Shown in pieces: positions 10,766 through 20,261 of a stretch of 64,000 bases of DNA. A program made the translations under genes and the position numbers. Source of the DNA: Isoetes taiwanensis (taxonomy: Eukaryota > Streptophyta > Lycopodiopsida > Isoetales > Isoetaceae); assembly GCA_021234155.1 (NCBI GenBank), contig JAJEKV010000206.1, positions 1,242,001 to 1,306,000 of the forward strand, written 5' to 3'. How positions within the stretch are numbered: the first letter of the stretch is position 1; every line of letters starts with the position of its first letter. Under the pieces are notes generated by a model, which was given only the letters and a program-made list of their open reading frames with translations, was not told the DNA's origin and did not search any database.

Positions 10766-11158
10766 ATACGCTTAGGGTATTTTGTTAGGGAAAAAAAGTT
10801 TTTGCGCTACTGTTTGATCTGTTTTAAGCAGTTGTATTATTATATATAAGAAAAACGTGTTTAGCCTTAGAATTCACCTCTCGAATGCTGACTACCAGGT
10901 TGAGTAAATATACTCCTTGGGAAACTGTCAGCCTTTGAGGTGTGAGTTTTGTGTTGGGGGCCTGATGCCAGAATATGTGAAGTGAGATTACTCCTTCTCA
11001 GAGTTTTCCGACCTTGGGTTCCTACCCTGTTCCATAGAAACCTATAGGTTCTTGTCCATCCCTCCTTACGCTCGAACGAAACGTTGATGTAACATGTGCA
11101 TAGTGAACTTGCTCCTTCTCATATATACATGTCGGCCTTTAGAATTAATAGAACATAG
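10766..11158. other. No gene seen upstream of hAT relic
   Basis: Mixed sequence without a coding signal. It may be the 5' untranslated part of the hAT element, but no 8-bp target duplication or terminal inverted repeat could be paired. Confidence 0.3.
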
Positions 11159-11159
11159 A

Positions 11160-13708
11160 GTAATTTTAGCAGCAGGAATGACAGGTGGTTATGCATCTAC
11201 ATCAGGCGCCGCCGGGGGTCATGCATCATCATCTAGGGGCGTGGGGGCGTCGCGTGGTCATGGCACGGGCACGGGACACAACACGTGGAAGAAGTGTGTG
11301 TCGAAATTCTGGTGGTCGAAGAAGAGATCCAGAGTGGAGATTTGTGAAGGAATTTGGTCAGAATGAGTGGCAATGTGTGTTTTATGGGCACACAAGAATT
11401 CGAGCTCATATTTTACGGGACACTAAAATTGGGGTGCAAACTTGTACTGTATCTGCCGACCTACGACAAGATGCAATTGAAGTGATGTCTCGAAGAAAGA
11501 GCACCAGCAGTAGAACACAGCCAAGGGATAGTCAAGGACCATGCGAAACAGAAAAGATCAATTACACTACCCCTCCTGCAGTACCAATGTATCAACCAGA
11601 GGATGGATTAGGGTCAATAGGGTTAAGCACGGACGAAAAAAGAATGGCAGAGACAATTGAAATAGTGGAAAGACAGACTAAGCAACAGAGGGTTGACCAG
11701 TGTTTAACATCAGAGCAACTGAAGAAGACACAATTGAAGGTCTTAGAGGCATTTTTATACGCCGAATTATCTCCACATGTCTTAGAACACAAAGCAATGA
11801 AAAAAGCCTTGCGAGAAGTTGCCAAAGCGGATCGGCTTTCAGGTTGCCTTCGCACAAGCATGCGAATAACAAAATGGTCGATGAAGTACACGGGAAAATG
11901 GTCGAGAGGGTGGAGATGAAGTTGTGTCGTGTCACTGAAGCCAGGCCGGCTTCACTAGTGACTGATGGTTCGAGCAATGTAAACAAGGACCACCTTATAA
12001 ACTTCATGATCGTGTACCCAGGGGGCGAAGTATTTTTGAAGTCCGTGGAAACTAAAACTGATCAGGTGACAGGAGATTGGATTTTTCAGAAAACAAGGGC
12101 TGTGATAGAGAGTTTTGGCCCGAAGAGAATATTTCAGGTTGTAATGGATAACACGTCTAATTGTAAGTTAGCGGGTGAATGGTTGCAGTCTGAATTTTCA
12201 GGATTGCACGCCACTAGTTGCCAATGCCATTGCCTAAACTTGTTCCTCAAGGATTGGTTCTCATAGCACACTTGGTTCAAAGATCCCATTCAAAAAGCAC
12301 GTCGTCTTGTGAAGTTCATCACAAAGAAGCCGGCAATTTATGCCATATACAAGTCATTGCGTCAGAAGGCCCTAGCACTGATGAATCCTGGCCAGACCCG
12401 ATTTGGTTCCAATTACATTTCTCTTGAAAGAGTGCTTAGGTGTCGTGACCCGATTATCTCGACCTTCAATCATACAGACTTCTTTGAATGAGAGAGGAGG
12501 CAGAGGGGCAAAAATGCATCCAAACACCGACAGCAAGCCACAGCACTTCGAGATATGCTTGGGCAGGAAACATTTTCGAAAGGCATAAAGAATGTTGTGA
12601 GGTGCATGCAACCTGTTTGTCATGCTATCAAAACCCTTGATTCTTCGAAGGCAAGCATTGGTAAGGTCTGGAGATGTTGGCACTCAATTTAATCATTCTT
12701 AGAACGTGACGGGCCCAATGCACCCTTTGACAATGCCAAGCGTGCAGCACTGCTAAGGGACTTCATTGTACGATAGAAGAAGTCGTGCAATGACCTTCAC
12801 GACGCCGCACATGCCTTAGACACGCACAACCATGATATGGACCAACATACAAATAAAGAAGCTATGGGCTGGTTGAAGAAGGTTGCAAAAATGTACTATC
12901 CTAACAGCTCGGACTACAAGCTTTTCATTGCCGAGTTAACCGAGTACCAAAACTTGAGTGGAAGATGGGCAGATGAAGAGCTTCACGATGTATTGGAGAG
13001 TCATAAGAAGGAGCCCAATATGGAATCCTATACATGGTGGCAAGTCCACGGACAAGTTACTGATACATCACAATCCCTTGCAATGACTATCCTCTCCTTG
13101 GTATCCTCCAATAGTGCAAGTGAGAGGAATTGGAGTGCCTATAAGTACATACACAATGTCACGCGAAATCGCCTGCTGCATAAGAAGGCTGACAAACTTG
13201 TATATAACTTCTCAAATTGGCGGCTTTTGAATCGCAATAGTGATGCAGCCGTAGTCGATAAGCTAGTAAACTACAGTTTCCTTTCATGGATGCAGATTCC
13301 GAAGTGGAAGATGCCAACTTTGAAGACAGCGAGGATGAGCTACTTGCAGTAAATGCCACTAACCATGTTGACGAAGACATTCAGCGTACCCATTTTGTCG
13401 ATGCTGAAGATGATTTAGATGAGAACATGTTCTCGGATGAGTCAGACGATAACGAAGATACTGAGGAGGAGTCTGATACAGAAAGGCCGGGTCCAAGTAA
13501 TACCGGAGTTTCGTCTGAGGACTTAACTGTACGTGATCCAGCGGACTCTCCAATGCCAATTTCCCTGACAAACAGGCAACATGTCAGAAGAAACACATCT
13601 CGAGGACGTTGTAGTAAGGGAAAAGGCCATAGGAGGTTGAACCTAGGCCCGCAGGCAGAAGAGGACGGAACCCAAGACGATGAAACTGATGAAGATGGTA
13701 CTGCTTAG
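11160..13708 (+). pseudogene. hAT-superfamily transposase relic (BED finger, DUF659, dimerisation domain)
   Basis: A hAT transposase, which would cut and paste its own DNA. The order is canonical: a degenerate BED zinc finger around 11325-11440 (DPEWRFVKEFGQNEWQCVFY then RIRAHILRDTKIGVQTC); a DUF659 core around 11900-12260 (ASLVTDGSSNVNKDHLINFM, FQVVMDNTSNCKLAGEWLQ and HATSCQCHCLNLFLKDW, carrying two catalytic-type aspartates); RFGSNYISLERVLRCRDPI near 12400; and the C-terminal dimerisation domain around 13020-13220 (WWQVHG, ILSLVSSNSASERNWSAY). An acidic, serine-rich tail follows at 13286-13708. The pieces sit in different frames with breaks near 11900, 12266, 12490-12830 and 13300, so it is inactive. 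The acidic tail appears as a frame-shifted continuation. Confidence 0.92.
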
Positions 13709-13964
13709 AAAGATGATGTGATGAGTATCTTCAATGTATTTCAACCATGGATGAGGATTTTCAATCTATTGTAACCGTTCTTGCATTATCAATAAAAAGT
13801 AAAGTTTTTTGTTATAAATTTTTGTCGTTTAAACAATTTGTTACCGTGTTCTATGTTTCATGTATAATAGTTCTTGTTGTTTTAACAATTTGCCACTGTG
13901 TTCCATATTTCATATCACTGTGTTTACAATAAGGTTCACAAGGATGACCACTATAACCTCAATC

Positions 13965-14945
13965 GACCATAGTGTCTTGAGAACCCTCCCCGGATCAGAT
14001 TCATCTCGACTTCCATTGCTGCTTGCCACTTCGCATGCCACAGAATCTTGCTGATGAGAAGTAATTTACGCATGCCAAGGGGCCAAAGAAGAGGGTTCAT
14101 AAGATACATGATCCACATGTGATATTCGGGTTCAACGTTCGATCTAACTCCCTTGAGAACGAATCTCATCCCGATCATCACCATCACCCTTAGTCGACCT
14201 GAGTGCCTTGAGAGACTTTGCCCCTCATCAAAACCGGCTCGACTTCCGTTGCTGCTTGCCCCTTCGCATACCATAGAATCTTGCTGATGAGAAGTAATCT
14301 ACGCATGCCAAGGGGCCAAATATCCACGGACCAGTTGAGCCGATTTTGATGGAGACGAAGTCTCGCAAGAGGCACGATCCACTATTGATGATTATAGTGT
14401 ACTCTCTGGTTAAGAAAGGTTCACAGGATACATGGTCCACAAGTGATATTCGGGTTCAACATTCGACTGAGTGCCTTGAGAGACTTCACCCCTCGTCAAA
14501 ACCGGTTCGACTTCCGTTGCTGCTTGCCCCTTCGCATGCCACATAATCTTGCTGATGAGAAGTAATCTACGCATGTCAAGGGGCCAAATATCCACGGACC
14601 AGTCGAGCCGATTTTGACGGAGATGAAGTCTCGCAAGAGGCACAATCCACTGTTGATGATTATGATGTACTCTCTGGTTCAGAAAGGTTCACAGGATACA
14701 TGATCCATAGGTGATATTCGGGTTCAACATTCGAACTGAGTGCCCTGAGAACCTCCCTTTGCAACCACTGCACCCTATTGACTTCCGTTACAGTTTCTCC
14801 CCTCGCGTGCTACAGAATCTTGCTCCGAAGTAATCTTTGCATGTGAAGGGCTGAAACAATCACAGATCAGTCTAGAGGATGTAGTGGTTAAGGAAGGTTC
14901 ACAAGGCCCACGATCAACTATATGAAGGAATACCAGAGTGAAAGC
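13965..14945. repeat. ~269-bp tandem repeat, about 3.5 copies
   Basis: Unit starts at about 13970 (partial), 14199, 14468 and 14737, the last two intervals being exactly 269 bp. Shared landmarks are CTGAGTGCCTTGAGAGACTT, CGACTTCCGTTGCTGCTTGC, CTTGCTGATGAGAAGTAATC and TGATATTCGGGTTCAAC. The first copy is shorter (228-bp interval) and the last is diverged. No conserved reading frame is seen, so it is probably a local satellite. Confidence 0.8.
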
Positions 14946-14998
14946 ATCGTGCATTCCCAAACCTTGCTTTCACGCCCAACACAAAACACACTTATTTA

Positions 14999-15045
14999 TG
15001 AAGTGCGTTTGAAAGATTCATTTGAAAATTTTGGAAAATTCAAAA
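14999..15045. repeat. Element A left end with 12-bp target duplication
   Basis: TGAAGTGCGTTT (14999-15010) is followed by the inverted-repeat arm from 15011. The arm aligns with the complement of 60501-60534 with a few mismatches and small gaps: shared GAAAGA, TC, TTTGAAA, then AAAATTC and an A run. Confidence 0.75.
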
Positions 15046-15438
15046 AAGAGACAAAATAGGGAGCAGGACATTTGGTGTTCAGAAGACCACATAAAAAGTA
15101 ACACTTTTATAGAAATGTGATTAAAATAGAAAAAAAAAAGAAAAAAAAAAAGACAGTTTTGAGGTGGTGAACTCTAATATTGGAGAACCAACAAATTAAT
15201 TTTGTTAAAAAAGAAGCAAATACAGTGTGTCCTTTTGCATCATAATTTGCAAATGCCTTTAAAGTGCAATTTACGAAAACAAAAGAATACAGTATGTAAA
15301 AAATAAATGGTACTTGCTCTAATTAGACATTGCTGGAGGCAGAATAATAGATTCCATTTCAAATTTCTTCTTGAATTTATAATACAATACAAAAGGCATT
15401 TATACAATATTAGAGGTCATAAATATTAGAGAGTTTCT
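15046..15438. other. Left non-coding segment of element A
   Basis: AT-rich, with an A/G tract at 15130-15152. No gene is seen. It lies between the left end and the 3' end of the methyltransferase gene. Confidence 0.5.
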
Positions 15439-15500
15439 CGTATAAATCTATACCGACATTTTAAAATTGAAACCTTGTCGGTCGGTATAAATTTATACGG
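15439..15500. repeat. Palindrome array 1 (two copies), over the methyltransferase stop
   Basis: CGTATAAATCTATACCG (15439-15455) and CGGTATAAATTTATACGG (15483-15500) are near-copies of the 18-bp palindrome. The TAA stop of the minus-strand gene (15493-15495) lies inside the second copy. Confidence 0.85.
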
Positions 15501-16212
15501 GGGGAGGTACTTCCCAGTCCACAGGGCTCTCATCTCCTTTTGAGTCTGTTTCTTGTGATGCCACAAAGCCAGAGATACCTGCTTCTGATTCTAAGGGTAC
15601 TGGAACAGGCTGCTTGGGGGGCTCTAGCTCCACTGGTTCGAGATCTACAAACTCCACCTCCTCGTCTTTTCTTCCTGTTATTGGAGGCTGGATTTCAGTG
15701 TAGGTGCCTTTGACATCTCCAGCACCATTTTTTGCACCTAATTCCTCATTTTCATCAGGAAAGGACTCACAGGAACTTATTCGGGTCCTGATGAAACTGA
15801 TTTTGTCCAGGTCTATATCAACTGACACCACATTACGCCCATGCTTAAGGGCGCATATAGCTGTGGTGCCAGTTCCGGAAAAAGCATCCAAAACCCAGTC
15901 CCCAGGGCGTGAAAACCATTATATCAGATTGTTAATTAGCCTTTAGGATTTCTGGTAGTGGGACACCACAACGCCTTGCCTCTGTGGGCCTCTCAGCTTC
16001 TGTAAGACAGCGAGGAATTGGAATGCATTGCATGGTGGGGTCTTCTCACTTTGAGTGTTAAAGTGCACCATAGTCTTTTTGGTGTCAGCACTGTAGTAGC
16101 CTATGTGAAAATGGTCGAAGCAGGTGACTAACCGTGGACCCCCACCGTGACCTTTGACGTTTGTCTTCAGCCTGGAAGCAGAAAGAAATGGTAAGTCGAA
16201 CGTAATAAGAAA

Positions 16213-16400
16213 ACGGTATAAATTTATACGACAGGTGGCCTGCTGTATAAATTTAAATCGCAAGGCTTCTGCGGTATAAATTTATACAGCTGGGCTTCTG
16301 TGGTATAAATTTAGACCGCAAGGCTTCTGCGGTATAAAATTATACCCCATGGCTCATGCGGTATAAAACCGCAAGGCCGCTGCGGTATAAATTTATGCAG
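16213..16400. repeat. Palindrome array 2 (about seven copies), in a methyltransferase intron
   Basis: Copies at about 16214, 16243, 16271, 16300, 16330, 16358 and 16382, spaced 28-30 bp and separated by short GC-rich spacers such as AAGGCTTCTG. Several are degenerate. All lie between exon 8 (start 16171) and exon 7. Confidence 0.85.
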
Positions 16401-16433
16401 AAGGATCTTGTTAAAATATGAAACGTAATCGAC

Positions 16434-16599
16434 TGTGAGGCTTACCAGATGCAGTTTTCAAATCCGGCATTGCAGACCCTGATACGGGTTTGAGCACAGA
16501 CATTGTTTGCAAGTCGTGTGAGGCTTACCAGATGCAGTTTTCAAATCCGGCATTGCAGACTCTGATACGGGTCTGAGCACAGACATTGTTTGCAAGTCG
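16434..16599. repeat. 83-bp tandem duplication carrying a splice donor
   Basis: TGTGAGGCTTACCAGATGCA at 16434 recurs at 16517 with only a few substitutions over 83 bp. On the minus strand each copy ends with CTGCATCTG followed by GTAAGC, so the exon-7 donor was duplicated. 83 is not a multiple of three, so the inner copy shifts the frame. Confidence 0.85.
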
Positions 16600-17548
16600 G
16601 AATGAAAGATTATGATTCTCCAATTTGCCGATAAGGTGACGTCCTTCAGGCCATCCAAGAAGGCTTTTACTTGTACATGAGTAAAAGCCTCATCATAAAA
16701 AACACTGTCTTTGATCTTAAACCCGTAGGGAATATTGGCTATGCAAAATGTGAAGTTCTGTTTATCCACCAGATTCCCCAGTTTAGTGCAGTCCCCATGT
16801 ACAACCTTGTACAAGCAGCCCTGACCATAGGTAGTAAATCTCTCGTAGCCACCGTCAGAACTGCTTGATGCGACCTGCTTGCCCTGTTCGATGGCCTTTA
16901 ATCTTTGCCTTTCCTCTTTGGCCCTCTGAACCAGATTCAAGAAGCCTGCTGGCAGACCTGTTATGTAAGAAAAGAGTAAGGCAGAGGCACAAAAGCAAAA
17001 CACGTAGTCTACAATACTCACCCAACCATTAAAGTTCACAGCGTGTTCTCGTATTATTCTGTCTGTGGTACAAGTGGGATAAAGAAGCTTGCACTCTTCC
17101 CAGTCTTCTAAATTTACTTGCTTCATTAACTCGGACTGGCATGTGACAATGTCCTTCTGACTGCAAACAAGAAGAGATTGTTAGGCAAAGATATGGATGA
17201 AGTACAATGCATAGTAAAGGCTCCTTATTTCTTAGCTTCCTTAGCCATTTCGTCGAGTGTAAATTCTTTGGCAACAACTTTTTCCAGGAGCCCCACAAAT
17301 ATTTCTTTGCTCTTCAAGGCCTGTAGTTGTGTCCATGGCACTATGCTCATATTTTTTGTTTTGTTTCAGAACTTTTTTTTTGTTTTTTTAACTAGCGGTG
17401 CTAGCTTGCTCTTTAAGTTCACCATCCTCAAACATACAGAAGATTCTTTCCTGCAGATCCCACACCTGTTGAAAATTGAGGACAGTTAATGCAGCAGCTT
17501 AATGCCTAAGGCCAGTTGTCAAACAATAAATACTAGTCAGTCGAGGCC

Positions 17549-17762
17549 ACGGTATAAATTTATACCGTTCTCGACCGCAGTATTAAATTTACACTTGTAA
17601 GCAACGGTATAAATTTATACCGTAGAAGGCCGAGGTTCAAACTGTCCACGGCTTAGAATGGTATAAATTTATACCGTGGCATGGCCCGGTATAAATTTAT
17701 ACCGTGGCATGATCCTGTATAAATTTATACCGCTTCAGGACGCGGTATAAATTTATACCGTT
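17549..17762. repeat. Palindrome array 3 (about seven copies), in the intron after the ParB exon
   Basis: Perfect or near-perfect CGGTATAAATTTATACCG at about 17551, 17604, 17660, 17687, 17714 and 17741, plus a decayed copy at 17578. Spacing is ~27 bp (or double). They sit between the exon-3 donor (17841) and the exon-4 acceptor (17466). Confidence 0.88.
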
Positions 17763-18828
17763 CCGGGGATGGGTTTTCATTTAAACTACACATTCTGGAA
17801 TACCTTATAATAAAATTAAATAGGGAGAAGGAAATACTTACTTGGCCATCTCTGAAAGCAAGTTGGAAGTAGTTATCGTATTGCTTTACCACCATGATGG
17901 GCTTCTTATCAGAGTCGTACCTTAAGCAACATTCTGTCACACAAACCTCCCGAAGTTCTTGGAGCTTGTTCTTTTGCTTCTTAAAGTCCTCTCTATGCAA
18001 CTGTTTGAACTCGACGTATTCTCTGTGCATGAAGCGGATTTTGTCTATGAGGCTCAACTTCAACCTAAAGTCATTGTCCAGGTTGTGGCTCACGGCAATG
18101 ACTTTGGCCTCCTCGTCTGTCAACCCAACGTAAATATGGGCCTCCACGCTCTTCCAGACCTCGTTTCTGCTTTCCTCCTTAGATACTTCCTTCATGGCCA
18201 TGTAACTGTGTGTTCCACCGAGAACGTAATATGTGTAGTCCTCAAAGTCGGCCTTCTTGTAGTGCCTGAGCTCTTGGACCTGCTCTCGGTCAACCATAAC
18301 AACCAGAGGAGACACATGGGCATGTGGATTTCTGCGCATTCTTTGCTTTAGTATTGCCACATGTGCTGCGTACAACTTCCGGACTTGAAGCACTCTGACC
18401 CCGTCCTCATTTTTTGGTGGCCTCTTGATAGTGCTTAGAGATAAGGAAATTGTTTTCTTTAGGAGCTTTGTTTTATTTACTCTTTTAAGTATTGCACTTG
18501 ACCTGTCCGAGGGTCTCAAAACAATGTCGGCCCCAGGTGCCTTTTGTAGTGCTTCTGCAGACTCTTCTATTGTCAAGGCCTTGGTCTTCCTTGATTTCTT
18601 CGGTGCCTGTGAGTGAATGACCAAAGCTTTCCTCTTCCTCTTCCCTGTGACTACCACCTCCTCTTCCTCTTCCTCCTCCTCCTCTTCTGGCTCAATGTCT
18701 TTTTCCACTTCTTCCTTTGTGCGTGGGTACCGGAGGCCCTTCACAATAACTTTCTCGTCACAAAGAATGACTGAGGACAGAGTGTCTACTATATCCTGCA
18801 TTCAGCAATCTCAGTTAGCTTTCTGCTT

Positions 18829-18842
18829 GTATAAATTCATAC
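18829..18842. repeat. Single decayed palindrome copy in intron 2
   Basis: GTATAAATTCATAC lies inside the 87-bp intron between exon 2 (ends 18884) and exon 3 (starts 18795). Confidence 0.6.
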
Positions 18843-19441
18843 AGTAAAGGAACAAAAGACAGAAAAGAGGGTATCTCACTCACGTAGCCAAGTTTGATGT
18901 TCTCTGAAATATATTCATTAACATCCTTTGGCTTGCACATGCTTATTTTGAACATTCTACTGCTCAGAAAGTACTCGATATCACCGTCATCATTTATGCA
19001 ATTCATTAGGATTTCATCTTCATTATCTGTGGCCGTCAGACTCGTCATTTCTCCAGCAGGGTAGTAGTCCTCAGCCTTGAACTTCCCCCTTCCTGTCTTG
19101 TTGCAAAGGTACAAGTACGCATCAGTGGGGTAGCGTTCTCTAGCTCCCCTGTGGACGTACTATGTTACATCTCTGAGTTCGTAGGAAACGGGCTTTGGAG
19201 TTGACTGTTGACCTTTGCCTTTAAAGGTTATCTTTGGACTGAAAATGCAAAAAAACAGGCTTAAACGTCACAGAAAAAGGGTTTACCACTATTTTCTTTT
19301 GTAATCAAGTACTAATGTTATCTTAGGGAACCTCTATGAGATGTTATTTTACAGTTTTTTCCGTTGCTTTAACACCTAAAACACTGTAAAGTTTTGGAAA
19401 CTGTATGATTTTTTTACAGATTTCTGAGGCTCTCTTCTTTC

Positions 19442-19838
19442 GTTATAAATTTATACCGCATGAGTTCTCTGCGGTATAAATTTATACCGCGTGAGTTCTC
19501 CGCGGTATAAATTTATACCGCGGAAGAACTCTCTCAGTATAAATATATACCGCTGGAGAACTCTGTCGGTATAAATTTATACCGACAAGGTCCTGAGTTG
19601 TGTAAACTTACACCGCCCTTGCTCGCATGGTATAAATTTATACTGCTCAGCACTTTGTCGGTATAAATTTATACCGCGGGAGATCTCTCTCGGTATAAAT
19701 TTATACCTGACCGTGGAGAACTCACATGATATAAATTTATACTGAGAGACCTCCTCGGTATAAATTTATACCGATAGAGTTCAGACTCGGTATAAATTTA
19801 TACCAATGGAGTTCAGCCTCAGTATAAATTGATACCGA
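19442..19838. repeat. Palindrome array 4 (about 13 copies), in intron 1
   Basis: The largest array, with copies roughly every 30 bp at about 19443, 19471, 19502, 19536, 19568, 19598, 19628, 19657, 19690, 19726, 19757, 19788 and 19818. Spacers are 10-14 bp, often containing GAG(T/A)TCTC. The whole array lies in the 659-bp first intron of the ParB-methyltransferase gene (19239-19897). It is therefore close to the transcription starts of both divergent genes. Confidence 0.9.
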
Positions 19839-19905
19839 AAGGCCAATAACGTAATAAAAGAAACGTAGAAATAAAATGGTACGGGTTATAAACTTACGTG
19901 GCCAT

Positions 19906-20261
19906 GTCCGTATGAAGATGCTTATAGCTGCTGGGAGTTGCAAAAAGGGGCGAGTATATAAGGCGGATTGCGAGTGCCTTCGAGCCAAGCAGCGTACATA
20001 GATAATGAGTTCGCCTCCGCCGCCCTTAATACTATTGCCAATTGCTCTTCCATATAGAGTCTGTCTGTAATATTTCCTATACGGTGTTCTGAAGTTTTTG
20101 TATAAATTTATACCATTCCTGTTTGATTTCACACTGCGAAGTATATAAATCTATATGCTCTCTGTATAAATTTATACCGCTCTTTATCTCTTGTGCTTTT
20201 GCTTTGTATAAATTTATACCGTCTGGTATAAATTTATATCGTCTGTGTCTACGTGTTCACT
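19906..20261. promoter_or_regulatory. Divergent intergenic region of element A, with palindrome array 5
   Basis: A ~356-bp gap between the two start codons (minus ATG 19905, plus ATG 20262) must hold both promoters. Five palindrome copies lie at its transposase side (about 20099, 20141, 20162, 20203 and 20224), close to the plus start. TATATAAG occurs at 19953-19960. Inference: the palindromes are operator-like or binding sites shared by both transcription units. Confidence 0.65.

Larger units (their letters stand above)
15493..19905 (-). pseudogene. ParB-like domain fused to N4/N6-type DNA methyltransferase, at least nine exons
   Basis: Start ATG at 19905-19903 in an 8-nt first exon with a GTAAGT donor. 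The next exon (18884-19238) opens in phase (M-A-T-P-K-I-T-F). Exon 3 (17842-18795) has an acidic, basic-rich linker and a ParB-like fold: PHAHVSPLVVMVD, YYVLGGTHSYMAMKEV, AHIYVGLTDEEAKVIAVSHN. Exons near 17406-17465, 17320-17225, 17160-17018 and 16957-16529 lead to motif IV ANIPYGF (usually N/D-P-P-Y). The last exon (15493-15915) has AdoMet motif I, LDAFSGTGTTAIC with VVSVDID. The order IV then I is that of permuted (beta-type) methyltransferases. It would methylate adenine or cytosine-N4. Lesions: in-frame TAG in exon 2 (VT*YV), a lost donor after EAKK, an 83-bp tandem duplication with frameshift in exon 7, and a stop between exons 8 and 9. It is divergent from the transposase-like gene. Confidence 0.85.

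Noticed and set aside
16213-19838. Regular short repeats resembling a CRISPR array
   Set aside because: The repeats are perfect palindromes with short, unrelated or repeated spacers of 10-14 bp, no Cas genes, and they lie in introns of a plant transposon.
15493-19905. Bacterial or phage contamination, because of ParB and DNA methyltransferase domains
   Set aside because: The gene is split by GT-AG introns that restore phase between exons, and it shares element borders with a eukaryotic transposase-like gene.
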